A DNA stretch of 64,000 bases, taken from positions 992,769 to 1,056,768 of the forward strand of contig NZ_BMIB01000001.1 of assembly GCF_014641615.1 (NCBI RefSeq), written 5' to 3'. The position numbers were made by a program, and so were the translations under genes. The notes under the pieces are model-generated. The model saw only the letters and a program-made list of their open reading frames with translations, did no database searches and was not told the origin of the DNA. Shown piece by piece: positions 1 through 9,010 of this stretch (its first letter is position 1; every line of letters starts with the position of its first letter). The DNA is from Filimonas zeae. GTDB lineage: Bacteria; Bacteroidota; Bacteroidia; Chitinophagales; Chitinophagaceae.

Positions 1-305
1 GGGATACGTTGACAGCCAACAATCAGGACCTGAGTTATTTTACTATTGAACTTACTGATAAAAAAGGCGTACTGCATACGCAGGCAGATAATCTGCTGCA
101 CTTTACAGTGGAAGGCCCTGCTACCATAGCAGGAGTGGGTAATGCCAACCCATCCAGCATTGAAAGCTTTCAGGAGCCGCAACGCAAAGCGTGGAGAGGC
201 AAGTGTCAGCTGATAGTAAAAGCCGGTAAGCAGAAGGGCATAGTGAAAGTGAAGGTAAGTGGGGAAGGGCTGCAGCCTGCGGAATACAGTATAGTTATCA
301 GGTAG
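1..305 (+). CDS. GH2 glycoside hydrolase, C-terminal fragment
   Basis: This is the 3' end of a gene that starts before the window; the frame is open from base 3 and ends at TAG 303-305. About 100 residues are visible. The text LTANNQDLSYFTIEL, followed by ADNLLHFTVEG, IAGVGNANPSSIESF and RKAWRGKC, is the C-terminal immunoglobulin-like domain typical of large Bacteroidota family 2 beta-galactosidase-like enzymes. The TTG at base 9 is an internal leucine codon and not a start. The catalytic barrel is outside the window, so substrate cannot be judged. The gene converges with the minus-strand peroxidase gene that follows. Confidence 0.75.
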   Translation, partial: DTLTANNQDLSYFTIELTDKKGVLHTQADNLLHFTVEGPATIAGVGNANPSSIESFQEPQRKAWRGKCQLIVKAGKQKGIVKVKVSGEGLQPAEYSIVIR

Positions 306-310
306 CGCGG

Positions 311-343
311 CTAAAAAAGGAGTTGCCTTATTGGGGCAACTCC
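311..343 (-). terminator. Intrinsic terminator of the minus-strand SusCD-peroxidase unit
   Basis: A perfect 9-bp stem (319-327 with 335-343) and a 7-base loop are followed, reading the minus strand, by six T. The stop codon of the peroxidase gene (328-330) lies inside the loop, so the hairpin forms on the last codons of the message. There is no T run on the plus side, so it should serve the minus transcript mainly. Confidence 0.8.
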
Positions 344-1479
344 GGTGCAAAAGGTTTACGTGGCGTAGTGCTTATAGCCCGTAAAAACGCTTCAATACAT
401 TTCCGTTCTTCCAGGCTTAAGTTAAGCTTACGCAGTATGGGTGATGTGGTGGGCAGCGTACTGCTGTCAATAACCACATGCTTTTGAATAGGCGAGGGGT
501 TACCCAGGTTGTAATACTCAATCACATCCATCAGCGTAGGAAAATTGCCATGGTGCATCCACGGGCCTGTTTGCGCAACCTCACGTATAGATGGGGTTCT
601 GAATACACCCAGATCTTTTTTATCCTTTGTGGTTTCATATCTGCCCAGGTCCTGCATTTTAGCACCGTACAGGCTCTGGCCATCGTTGTGAAACTGATTG
701 TCGGAGAACAACGGCGTGTTGTGGCAGTTAATACAACGGGCTTTGGTGCGGAACAGGTGCATACCCATTACTTCCTCATTACTTAATGCATTGGATTTGC
801 CGGATACAAACTGATCGAACCGGCTGGAATGGCTTACCACACTTCTTTCAAAAGTGGCAATGGCCTGCTGAATATAATTCAGTGTAACAGAATCGCTGTT
901 AAAGGCTTTCTTAAAATACTCCCGGTAGCCTTTTATACCCCGCACATTGCTTACCATAGCGGTAAGTGTTTGTGCCATCTCTTTTGGGTCTTGCACCGGA
1001 AATACAGATTGCTCTTCCAGGCTGCCTGCACGCCCATCCCAGAACAGGTGGGTGTAATATGCGGTGTTCAGCACCGTCATGGCATTACGGCGTCCGGTTT
1101 GCCGGTTATGGCCATAAGAAACTCTTCTTCCATCGCCCCAGCCCAGTTCCGGATCGTGGCAGGAAGCACACGATATCTGGCCGCTTTGCGAAAGGCGTGG
1201 ATCATAAAACAGTAGTTTGCCTAATTGTTCTTTTTCTTTAGACCAGGGATTGTCTGCCGGATAAGGGGGCTTGCCCAGGGCACCTATATCCTGAAAGCCG
1301 GGCATTACGCTGCTATCCAGGTTAGGGCGGGGCCATTTAGCGGCATCGCCGCCGCTGTAAATAATTCGCAGAGAATCTATACTATAGCCGGGCCCCTCAC
1401 TTCCTTCCATCAACCGGAAGGAAGTGAGTATACCAGCCAGGGCTATCACTATCATCAATAAAACCAACGCTTTCTTCAT
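328..1479 (-). CDS. Di-haem cytochrome c peroxidase (MauG/CcpA family)
   Basis: Periplasmic di-haem peroxidase of 383 residues. It has an N-terminal hydrophobic signal or anchor (residues 4-20) and two haem c attachment motifs, CASCH at 104-108 and CINCH at 249-253, the spacing usual in bacterial CCP/MauG proteins. Conserved surroundings include LGKLLFYDPRLS before the first haem, FWDGRA near 146, and FRTPSIREVAQTGPWMHHG near 293-311. Classical members reduce H2O2; MauG-like members oxidise other substrates. It begins 6 bp after the lipoprotein gene upstream and is the last gene of the sigma-FecR-SusC-SusD unit, so its job is probably tied to that transporter. The true substrate cannot be told from sequence. 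Confidence 0.9.
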   Translation of the reverse strand: MKKALVLLMIVIALAGILTSFRLMEGSEGPGYSIDSLRIIYSGGDAAKWPRPNLDSSVMPGFQDIGALGKPPYPADNPWSKEKEQLGKLLFYDPRLSQSGQISCASCHDPELGWGDGRRVSYGHNRQTGRRNAMTVLNTAYYTHLFWDGRAGSLEEQSVFPVQDPKEMAQTLTAMVSNVRGIKGYREYFKKAFNSDSVTLNYIQQAIATFERSVVSHSSRFDQFVSGKSNALSNEEVMGMHLFRTKARCINCHNTPLFSDNQFHNDGQSLYGAKMQDLGRYETTKDKKDLGVFRTPSIREVAQTGPWMHHGNFPTLMDVIEYYNLGNPSPIQKHVVIDSSTLPTTSPILRKLNLSLEERKCIEAFLRAISTTPRKPFAPELPQ

Positions 1480-1485
1480 TCGTGC

Positions 1486-2394
1486 TTACAGAGTTAATTT
1501 GTCAACACTCATTTTGTATTTGTACTTGTTAACAGCAGCACCGTTGATTTTGGTATCGTCGAAATTCATTTCAATATCCATTGCTTTAGTATCAAGATCA
1601 TAAGCGCCTGTACCGCTGATGCCAATCTGGAACACGGTGGAATCTCTGCGGGTTACGTTTACCTGTTGTGGAATAACTCTCACAGTACCTTTACGGGCAC
1701 CTGCTGCATCAGGAATCAGCTCCAGTGCACGGGGTACACTAATTTTGGCGGTTCTGATATTGATTATGCCAACTTCAGCGCCGTAAATACGGTGCATGTT
1801 AAAGAAACCTACGCCACTTCCCTGTACATAGTTGTTTACAAAACCTATTACCGCTGCATCGTTTTCGTCTAATACAGCATAATGACCGGGAATTGAAGTC
1901 CATTTGGAAGTAGAGTCAGTATAATAATAAAAGTTAGGCGCATAATAAGCGGTAGACTGGAACCAGGTAGCGGCCGGAGAGAAAGGGCGTATTACCAGTG
2001 CCAGCTTTTGTGTATTGCCGGTGATTTGCATGCTTTCATCCAGCGATATATCAATATGGAAGTTGGTACGTGCCAGGCTGGGTAATGCTTTTACCGTTAC
2101 TTTGGCCTGTACCGGATTTTCTGTAATTACAGCTGAAATGCTATAGTCTTTTCCGGCTACTGCACTGTCAGAAGACATTTTCAATTTAAAACGGTTCTGT
2201 AACTCCTGTCTGGTAACAGATGCATCAAAGTTGATAGTGAATACAGTAGAGTCCAACGCAGTATTCAGATTAATAGTATCCACCGTTTTACTGAAGCCTA
2301 CGCCGGTAATAGGGGTAACAGGCGTATCTTTTTTGCTGCAGGATACTGCAGCCATTGCTGCCAGAACTACTGCGAAAGAGGTCATTTTTTTCAT
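1486..2394 (-). CDS. SusCD-associated lipoprotein of unknown function
   Basis: A 302-residue lipoprotein with signal peptide and lipobox (AAVSC, Cys19) followed by SKKD, a surface or periplasmic export pattern common in Bacteroidota. The N-terminal half (about 28-135) has the alternating beta pattern of an immunoglobulin or Calx-beta-like domain, with AVAGKDYSI resembling such repeats. The C-terminal half is aromatic and beta-rich (TWFQSTAYYAPNFYYY). I do not recognise the family. It lies 24 bp downstream of a SusD gene and 6 bp upstream of the peroxidase, which suggests an accessory substrate-binding lipoprotein for the SusCD pair. Confidence 0.75.
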   Translation of the reverse strand: MKKMTSFAVVLAAMAAVSCSKKDTPVTPITGVGFSKTVDTINLNTALDSTVFTINFDASVTRQELQNRFKLKMSSDSAVAGKDYSISAVITENPVQAKVTVKALPSLARTNFHIDISLDESMQITGNTQKLALVIRPFSPAATWFQSTAYYAPNFYYYTDSTSKWTSIPGHYAVLDENDAAVIGFVNNYVQGSGVGFFNMHRIYGAEVGIINIRTAKISVPRALELIPDAAGARKGTVRVIPQQVNVTRRDSTVFQIGISGTGAYDLDTKAMDIEMNFDDTKINGAAVNKYKYKMSVDKLTL

Positions 2395-2418
2395 TTGTAC
2401 CTGGGTTTTATTGAATAA

Positions 2419-3837
2419 TTAATAGTTATCGTTTTGTATAAGTTGTGGGTTAACGTTTACAGATGCCTTAGGCAAGGGTAACAGCAAGCGGAAGTCTGTA
2501 TATGCCACCCCGCATACCTGTGCAGTGCAATCTGTGCGGCTTACGCCTTTTTTATGGCGGGTAAGGTCAAATAACAGGTTGCCCTCAAAAGCCAGTTCTT
2601 TACGGCGTTCTGTTTGAATGGCTTCTTTCAATGCCGTGCCGGTAAGCGCCAGCGGTGTTGCGGCAACATCTGCGCGTTTGCGTATTACTTCAAGGTCTTC
2701 ATTGGCTTGTTGTGTCATGTCCAGCTCGGCAGCTGCTTCAGCGCGTATCAGGTATACTTCCGAAAGGCGCATCAGTTTTATCGGGGTAGTAGCAGATGCA
2801 TCTTTTTCGTATTTGCGGGTGAAATAAGTATTGCCCGAAGCATTAAACAAAGAGGCTCTTCCCCGTATGTCCGTGGCGCTGTATAAGGATAGCAAATCTT
2901 CCGTAGCCGCAAACTGCTGGTAGGTATTGCTCATAGAACCATAGTAGGCACCCAGGCTGGTGCCTGAATAAGCTGCTTCAATAGCAATTTCAAATACAGA
3001 TTCTGTAGAAGGCGTTTTCAGCCCCCAGCTGTTTACATACGCTGCATTGGTAAGCAGTTGGTAGTTGTTGGTAGTAATTACTATGTTGGCATAATGCCAC
3101 GCACGCTGCCAGTTGCCTTTGTACAGATATACTTTTGATAACAGTGCTGCTGCGGAATAATTATTCCAGTAGTTAGCAGCATATCCGCCGGTAAGTGCAG
3201 CGGTAGTATTGTTAAAAAGCTGTAGCGCGGTAAGCAGGTCTGTTTCAATGGCATCGTAAGTAGCATCTATGGTAGAGCGTACAGGTAATGGGTCGCTTAC
3301 CAGTAAAGGTTGTGTGTTTACTACAATTCCCAGGTGTGATGAGTCGGCGGTGTGGTTATAAGGTCTTGCATACAATCTTACCAGATTAAAGTGCAGCAGG
3401 GCGCGCAGGCAACGGGCTTCTGCCAGTACCCTGTTTTTTTGTGCAGTAGTGGCATCTGTTAGCAATGCAGCATATTTAATAATGTTGTTTACATTATTAA
3501 GCGCACTATACAAAGAAAGGTAACTGCTGTTCATAGAGCAGTTATCTGCTACCTGTATGAAATTGTAAACATCTTCCAGTCGGGAGCGGCTGGAAACACC
3601 ATATTTGATGTTGCCGCCTATCAGGTCGGGATACACCATTATATCGGGTTGAAAAGTCTCTAACAGGGAACTGTAAGCACCCGCCAGTGCGGTTTTTGTT
3701 CCGGAGAGATCTTTAAAAGTTTCCTCTATAGAAAGACTGTCATACGGCTCTTTGTCCAGCAATTTCTCACAGGAGGTGAAGCAAATAAGTATCAGTGAGG
3801 CGAGGAATAGTATCTTCTTGAATTGCATAGTGGTCAT
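2419..3837 (-). CDS. SusD/RagB-type outer-membrane lipoprotein
   Basis: Nutrient-binding lid of a SusCD transporter, 472 residues. The signal peptide ends in lipobox CFTSC and is followed by EKLLDKEPYDSLSIEETFKD, a classical SusD start. The helical repeat part carries RCLRALLHFNLVRLYARPY, and the C-terminal SusD motif reads LIRAEAAAEL, then ERRKELAFEGNLLFDLTRH. ATG codons at 3837 and 3828 are both possible; the first lies 2 bp after the SusC stop, so the genes are translationally close. The ligand is unknown; pairing with an STN-type SusC and ECF/FecR regulators suggests induction by the imported substrate. Confidence 0.92.
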   Translation of the reverse strand: MTTMQFKKILFLASLILICFTSCEKLLDKEPYDSLSIEETFKDLSGTKTALAGAYSSLLETFQPDIMVYPDLIGGNIKYGVSSRSRLEDVYNFIQVADNCSMNSSYLSLYSALNNVNNIIKYAALLTDATTAQKNRVLAEARCLRALLHFNLVRLYARPYNHTADSSHLGIVVNTQPLLVSDPLPVRSTIDATYDAIETDLLTALQLFNNTTAALTGGYAANYWNNYSAAALLSKVYLYKGNWQRAWHYANIVITTNNYQLLTNAAYVNSWGLKTPSTESVFEIAIEAAYSGTSLGAYYGSMSNTYQQFAATEDLLSLYSATDIRGRASLFNASGNTYFTRKYEKDASATTPIKLMRLSEVYLIRAEAAAELDMTQQANEDLEVIRKRADVAATPLALTGTALKEAIQTERRKELAFEGNLLFDLTRHKKGVSRTDCTAQVCGVAYTDFRLLLPLPKASVNVNPQLIQNDNY

Positions 3838-3839
3838 GT

Positions 3840-6800
3840 TTAAAATCCGGCAGTAATACCGATGGTGAATGCACTGGTTTCGGGGAACAGGAAACGCATT
3901 TCCGCTGCTCCGTTGCGGCCTTTGGGGCTTTTTTGCCGGTACCAGTAATACACGTTGGTGGCATTGGCATACACCTGCATCCTGTTCATGCCTATTTTAT
4001 TGGCCCAGGCAGCAGGCAGACTGTAATCCAGTGCTATGTTGGATAGTTTGATATACGAAAGGTCCATCACGTTACGGCTGGAGTTGCGTACCATATTACG
4101 CGGGTAATACAGGCGTGGTACATTGGTAATATCACCCGGTTTCTGCCAGCGATCTATCAGGTTTACACTCTGGTTGCGGTGGTTAAGGTTGCGGCCATCA
4201 CTCATCAGGTCTATAGAATACAGGCTGCTGGCTCCCCAATTGTAAATCAGGTTAAAAGAAAAGCCCAGCTGGCCTATCTGAAAAGTGTTTACCATACCGC
4301 CCTGAAATTTAGGTGTACGGTCGCCAAGCGCTGTTCCCGTTGCATCTGCCAGTGCATTAATGGTGCGGGAGTCTACAATTTTTCCGGTATTGTCGTAAAA
4401 CTCTTCTTCCCCGGTTTGTGGGTTTACACCTGCCCACTGCCAGCCCCATATAGTGGTAGTGCTAAGGCCCTGTTTGGTAACCAGGCCGCTGCCTTCTGTA
4501 GAATACTGGCTGGTGTATCCGTTGTTAAAGCGTACTACTTTATTGCGGTTAAAGGAGTAGTTGAAAGCAGTGTTCCACTGAAAGTTTTTACGTTCTATAT
4601 TGGTGGATTTGATGGTGAATTCAAACCCGCGGTTTTGCATGGTGCCTGAGTTTACCGAGATAGCGTTGAAGCCGGTTTCCTGCGGAACAGGTACGGAGGA
4701 AATCAGATCCTTAATTGTATTGTTATAATATTCACTGGTTATCTGTACGCGGTTAAATAGCGTTACGTCCAGGCCTATATTGGTTTTATAGTTCTTTTCC
4801 CAACCCAGGTCAGGGTTAGGGGCAGCAGTACCTCCGGGTGTAGAAGCGGTATTACCGTTATAAGTATCTCCACCAAAGGAATAAAGGCCACGTGCTGCAT
4901 AGGTGCCTATACGTGAGTTACCGGTACTGCCATAGCTGGCGCGTACACGCAGAAACGTAACATAGGGCAATGCTGCGCGGAAAAAGTTTTCTTTAGATAT
5001 AATCCAGCCTGCACCTATGGAACTGTTTACGGCCAGTTGCTTATCGCCACCAAATACAGAAGATTTATCGCCTCTGGCATTCATGTTCAGAAAGTACTTC
5101 TGCTGATAGTTGTAGCTCAGCTGAGAGTAATAGGAAACACTTGCACGGTCTTGTGTAGAGGAGAAGGTGGCTTTGGTGCCTGCGTAACTTAACGATCGAA
5201 GTCTGTCGAATGTAAAGTTGGTGCCTGAGCCACGCAGCAGATTGGTTTCTGCATCCTGCACTTCAGTGCCTGCCAGAAAATGGATGGAATGTTTACCTGC
5301 AAAGGTTTTATCGTACGATGCCTGCAGAAAACTGATCCAGCCCAGGTTTTTACGGTCGTAGATTTGTAAGGAGCCGCCTCTGGTGCGGCCGGTAGCGTTC
5401 TGGGCCGACAGGTATACGGTTTCTTTGTTTTCGTAGTAATCGCCACCTACACGGCCGGAAAGGGTGATGGCGGGACTTACCTGATAGTTGGCAAAGGCAG
5501 TAGCTGTTATAGCAGTGCTGTTATGAAAGTCATCGTTCTGCGCAATGATAGCCAATGGGTTGGGTACGTTCTGCCCCGGCATATCGGCAAAGCTGCCGTC
5601 TGCATTATAGGGTGATACGTTGGGGGGGAGTATAATCTGGTTGTATATCTGTAATGTGTTTTGTTTGGTAATAGTGGGGCTTATATCGAACCCCATTTTA
5701 AAACGGTCGCTTATTTTATGGTCTACCGACAGGCGGAAATAGATTTTCTTCATGTCGTTGCGCATAGCATTAGACTTCTGATCGCGGTAACCTGTTGATA
5801 AACGAAAGGTGGTATTGCCTGAACCGCCGGAGAGGTCCATATTAACATTCTGGAAAGAAGGCGTGCGGTTGGTAAGTGCAAACCAGTCTGTATTGATAGT
5901 GCTGCTGCCAGCCAGGCTGGTAGCGGTTGCAGGGCTCATGCCGTTATTAATATAAGTTTCACGCAGCACCTCATAGTATTGGGGCCCGTTGAGATATTTC
6001 ATTTGATTGATAAAGCGGGAGAAACCGGATTGATAGTTCAGGTTCAGCCGGGTTTTACCGGCGGTACCGCCTTTGGTGGTAATAATAATAACCCCGTTAG
6101 CCGCATTGGCGCCATAAATGGCAGAAGCGGATGCGTCTTTTAATACAGCAATCGATTTAATATCCTGCGGGTTGATGTTAGACAGTGGGTTCAGGTAGCT
6201 TTCGCCGTTGAAGGCTGTGTTTTCATCACCGCGCTGCTGCTCGTATACAGGTACGCCATTAATTACATACAGTGGCTGTGAAGAGCTTGTGCGCCCTCCT
6301 CCTATATTAGTGAGCGAGCCTACGCCACGCACATTAATCTTTACCGGTGTATTCAGCGCTGTATTGGTTTCTACCTGTACGCCTGCTACCAGGCCTTCCA
6401 GCAGTTTATCCAGACTTTCAATAGGGCGGTTGGTTTGCAGTTGTTTACTGGTTACCTGGGCAATGCTTCCCACCACCTCTTCCCTGCGGCGCTCGCCGGT
6501 GTAGGCGCTGGTAACTACCAGTTCCTGCATACTTACCGGGTCGTTGTTCATGGTTACGTTTATCGCTTCATTAACACGTGCGCTAATGGTGCGGGGCTGC
6601 ATACCTATAAAGGAAAACTGTAGTTTAAGGGTAGCGGATACATCTGATGTGCTTACCCTTACAGAGAAATTTCCTTTATCGTTGCTTTGTACAGTGCGGC
6701 CATCAGGCAATACCTGAATGCTTACACCGCCGAGTGGGTTGTTATCTGCATCGTATACAGTTCCTCTTACTATGGGCAGGGCGGCAGTGTTTGTGTTTTG

Positions 6801-7121
6801 TTTACGTACACTTATTACACTACCGGTTTGTAAAAACTCCACGCCTGCTACGGCGCTCAGCTTTTCCAGGGCAGCAGGCCAGGTGCCGCTGAACGATAAT
6901 GTAACCTTCTGCTGCAATACGGGATCATTATCTGTATAGCTGAAGGAATAGCCGGTTTGCAGTTCCATACTGCTGAGTACCTGTTGCAGGGTATGGCCGG
7001 AAGCCTTTATCTGCACCGTTGTTTTTTTGCCTGCCTGTGCCTGCAGGGCGGTGGGGTAGGCACAGAGAATTACCAGCAGCAGCATATAAATGCGTCTGCC
7101 AACATAAGCTGTCAACTTCAT
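3840..7121 (-). CDS. SusC/RagA TonB-dependent transporter with STN signalling domain
   Basis: Outer-membrane TonB-dependent transporter of about 1093 residues. Order: signal peptide (about 1-29), STN domain (about 33-108, VQIKASGHTLQQVLSSMELQ), carboxypeptidase-regulatory-like domain (about 117-190), the plug with PLYVINGVPV and IKSIAVLKDASASAIYGANA, and a C-terminal beta-barrel ending in aromatic-rich ITAGF. The STN domain is the part that contacts a FecR anti-sigma factor, and the fecR gene lies directly upstream. I chose ATG 7121, which overlaps the fecR stop by one base (TAATG); the frame is open further upstream to 7187, but that extension overlaps fecR and precedes the signal peptide. 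Confidence 0.93.
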   Translation of the reverse strand: MKLTAYVGRRIYMLLLVILCAYPTALQAQAGKKTTVQIKASGHTLQQVLSSMELQTGYSFSYTDNDPVLQQKVTLSFSGTWPAALEKLSAVAGVEFLQTGSVISVRKQNTNTAALPIVRGTVYDADNNPLGGVSIQVLPDGRTVQSNDKGNFSVRVSTSDVSATLKLQFSFIGMQPRTISARVNEAINVTMNNDPVSMQELVVTSAYTGERRREEVVGSIAQVTSKQLQTNRPIESLDKLLEGLVAGVQVETNTALNTPVKINVRGVGSLTNIGGGRTSSSQPLYVINGVPVYEQQRGDENTAFNGESYLNPLSNINPQDIKSIAVLKDASASAIYGANAANGVIIITTKGGTAGKTRLNLNYQSGFSRFINQMKYLNGPQYYEVLRETYINNGMSPATATSLAGSSTINTDWFALTNRTPSFQNVNMDLSGGSGNTTFRLSTGYRDQKSNAMRNDMKKIYFRLSVDHKISDRFKMGFDISPTITKQNTLQIYNQIILPPNVSPYNADGSFADMPGQNVPNPLAIIAQNDDFHNSTAITATAFANYQVSPAITLSGRVGGDYYENKETVYLSAQNATGRTRGGSLQIYDRKNLGWISFLQASYDKTFAGKHSIHFLAGTEVQDAETNLLRGSGTNFTFDRLRSLSYAGTKATFSSTQDRASVSYYSQLSYNYQQKYFLNMNARGDKSSVFGGDKQLAVNSSIGAGWIISKENFFRAALPYVTFLRVRASYGSTGNSRIGTYAARGLYSFGGDTYNGNTASTPGGTAAPNPDLGWEKNYKTNIGLDVTLFNRVQITSEYYNNTIKDLISSVPVPQETGFNAISVNSGTMQNRGFEFTIKSTNIERKNFQWNTAFNYSFNRNKVVRFNNGYTSQYSTEGSGLVTKQGLSTTTIWGWQWAGVNPQTGEEEFYDNTGKIVDSRTINALADATGTALGDRTPKFQGGMVNTFQIGQLGFSFNLIYNWGASSLYSIDLMSDGRNLNHRNQSVNLIDRWQKPGDITNVPRLYYPRNMVRNSSRNVMDLSYIKLSNIALDYSLPAAWANKIGMNRMQVYANATNVYYWYRQKSPKGRNGAAEMRFLFPETSAFTIGITAGF

Positions 7122-8152
7122 TACCGTTGATTTTCTAAAATGATGGTATTGCCTTTTACCGTGTATTGTAAGCGGTTGATGTAGCAATAACTTTTAAGAA
7201 TGGTTTCATAACGGGTGTTTACAAACCGGCCGGTATAACCTGCGGGCTGTTTGCCGCTTTTGTTTACCAGCGTTATATTCCAGGTTTTAAGCAACGTGGC
7301 AGCCACTTCTTCCAAAGAAGCGTTCTTCCATTTTATAATGCCTTCCTTCCACCCGGTTGCTACCTCGGTGTCGAAAGACTGTATTTGTAAAGGAGTGCCT
7401 TTGCCAACATATCGTGCTTGCTGTTGCGGCAGCAGTATGGTATCTCCGGCAGGTGTGTGCAGTCGTATGCGTCCATCTACCAGTGCAATGGCATGCGGCT
7501 GGCCGTTGGCGGGTGTTTGTACGTTAAAGCTGGTACCCAGTACGGCAATCTGCACTTCACCGGCAGTTACTACAAAGGCACGGCCTGCCTGGGGCGATAC
7601 TTCAAAAAAAGCTTCACCATTCAGGCGAATGCGCATAGAATCACCTTTTTCCCAGCGGTGGTATTGCAGGGTAGTACCTGCATTCAGTATTACTTTAGAG
7701 CCATCATCCAGCAGTACCGTACTTCTTTTGCCTGCGGGGTTGGTATAGCTCTGCCACTCTAAAGGCTTTGGCTGTAAAACATAGTATACGGTAACAGCAG
7801 CTATAGCAGCGGCTACAGGTACGGCCAGCCAGGCCAGTACTGAGCGGCGTTTGCGTGGATGCTTTACCATAGCGGGTGTTTCAGCCGCAGGCAATTCAGC
7901 AATAACAGCCTGCCTGCGCTGCGCCATAAATTGCAGCATACGGTTTTGCTCTGCTTCCAGCTCTTCGGCAGGCAGGCGCAGGAATAACCTGTCCAGCAGT
8001 TGCTCGGCTATTATTACCTCATCCATTTTTTCAGGATGCAGGCGTATCCATTCTTCCCAGAACTGAATATCCTTATCGTGGCTGCGCAGGTAATACCGGT
8101 TAAATGATTCGTCTGCTGCAAAATCCTCCGCTCTGTATAACGAGTAGTCCAT
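7121..8152 (-). CDS. FecR-family anti-sigma factor
   Basis: Inner-membrane anti-sigma regulator of 343 residues. The N-terminal 100 residues are cytoplasmic and would bind the ECF sigma factor; a single membrane segment lies at about 104-126 (SVLAWLAVPVAAAIAAVTVY). The periplasmic FecR domain follows (LLDDGSKVILNAGTTLQY, FFEVSPQAGRAFVVTAG, VLGTSFNVQ). The end (about 270-340) matches the STN-like DUF4974 domain common in Bacteroidota FecR proteins. It lies 75 bp after the sigma gene and overlaps the SusC start by one base, giving the standard sigma-FecR-SusC cell-surface signalling order. Confidence 0.93.
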   Translation of the reverse strand: MDYSLYRAEDFAADESFNRYYLRSHDKDIQFWEEWIRLHPEKMDEVIIAEQLLDRLFLRLPAEELEAEQNRMLQFMAQRRQAVIAELPAAETPAMVKHPRKRRSVLAWLAVPVAAAIAAVTVYYVLQPKPLEWQSYTNPAGKRSTVLLDDGSKVILNAGTTLQYHRWEKGDSMRIRLNGEAFFEVSPQAGRAFVVTAGEVQIAVLGTSFNVQTPANGQPHAIALVDGRIRLHTPAGDTILLPQQQARYVGKGTPLQIQSFDTEVATGWKEGIIKWKNASLEEVAATLLKTWNITLVNKSGKQPAGYTGRFVNTRYETILKSYCYINRLQYTVKGNTIILENQR

Positions 8153-8227
8153 ACGCTGTGTAAAGTCCGTTTATAGAGCAGTGCAGCAAACGCGGTGTTT
8201 TTACCGGATATTTTTCAATTATTTTTT

Positions 8228-8812
8228 TCAGGGCAGTGTAATACCCAGTAATAGTAACAGATTCAGGTATTTACGCAGCAATTGCAGCGATTCATATACC
8301 CTATTATATACCGTGCGGGGTTGCAGTTGCAGTTGGTGTGCAATCTGCTCATAACTCAAACCTTCATAGTATTTCATCTGAATAATCTGCAATTGTGCAG
8401 GTGTAAGCTTTTGCAGGTAATGGCGCAGACGGTTCCTGGTTTCCTCATCTGTTTCCAGGTTTACCAGCATGTCTTCGTATGAAAGCTCCATTTGCGGGCG
8501 GCTGCTATCTTCCCGTACAAAAGAATGGTGTTTTACCTCTATGGTAATTTCGCGGAGTAGTTTGCGTTTGAGGTACGTAAATAAATACGCACGTACATTT
8601 TCTACCTGGGGCAGACGGGCGTGCTGGTCCCATAATTCACAAAACATCTCATGAATGGTATCTTTCACCACCTGACTGTTGGCATGCACACGACTTCCAA
8701 AGCTGTATAGCACCTGATAGGATTGATTATACAGCTTCATAAACGCTTCTTCATTGCCATTTTGCAGTTCCTGCCACAGTTTCCCTTCCATTGCCTGATT
8801 TGAATAGTTCAC
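8228..8812 (-). CDS. ECF RNA polymerase sigma-70 factor
   Basis: Sigma factor of 194 residues. Region 2 covers about 20-90 (AFMKLYNQSYQVLYSFGSRV, then IHEMFCELWDQ and RAYLFTYLKRKLL), and region 4 with the helix-turn-helix is at about 133-180 (LTPAQLQIIQMKYYEGLSY, EQIAHQLQLQPRTVYNRVYE). It is the first gene of the unit with FecR and SusC, so it should direct transcription of the downstream SusC operon when the FecR signal is relieved. The last residues, LNLLLLLGITLP, are hydrophobic, which is common in this group. The start at 8812 has an alternative ATG seven codons in. Confidence 0.93.
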   Translation of the reverse strand: MNYSNQAMEGKLWQELQNGNEEAFMKLYNQSYQVLYSFGSRVHANSQVVKDTIHEMFCELWDQHARLPQVENVRAYLFTYLKRKLLREITIEVKHHSFVREDSSRPQMELSYEDMLVNLETDEETRNRLRHYLQKLTPAQLQIIQMKYYEGLSYEQIAHQLQLQPRTVYNRVYESLQLLRKYLNLLLLLGITLP

Positions 8813-8940
8813 GGATACGGAGGTTTTTCACAGATTAATATAGTGCAAAACTGGGATAAAATGGCCGGGCCGGGGTGGGAGATAGGGAAAAAAGGTTTAC
8901 GAGATGAGGAAAAAGCTGCCGGAAACGATGCAAACAGGTG

Positions 8941-9004
8941 GTAAAATAGTCCATCATTCCAGTAAAAACACCCATTGCCTGCGCAGGGCAATATGCTATT
9001 TTTA
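8941..9004 (+). promoter_or_regulatory. Shared regulon promoter, site 1 (GTAAAAT..TCCA box and CATTG)
   Basis: A GTAAAAT-N2-TCCATCATT box begins at 8941. Exactly 32 nt later comes CATTG (8973-8977, -33-like), then a 19-nt spacer and TATTTTTA (8997-9004), close to the Bacteroidota -7 consensus TAnnTTTG. The same layout is found at 15069, 30222 and 30979. The expected transcription start is only a few bases before the ATG at 9011, so the message may be nearly leaderless. This rules out the longer frame starting at 8975. Confidence 0.6.
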
Positions 9005-9010
9005 CCGGCT

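Noticed and set aside
8975..9010. Longer N-terminus of the propeller glycosidase
   Set aside because: The ATG at 8975 falls inside the CATTG box of the promoter, upstream of the likely transcription start, and ATG 9011 gives a normal signal peptide.
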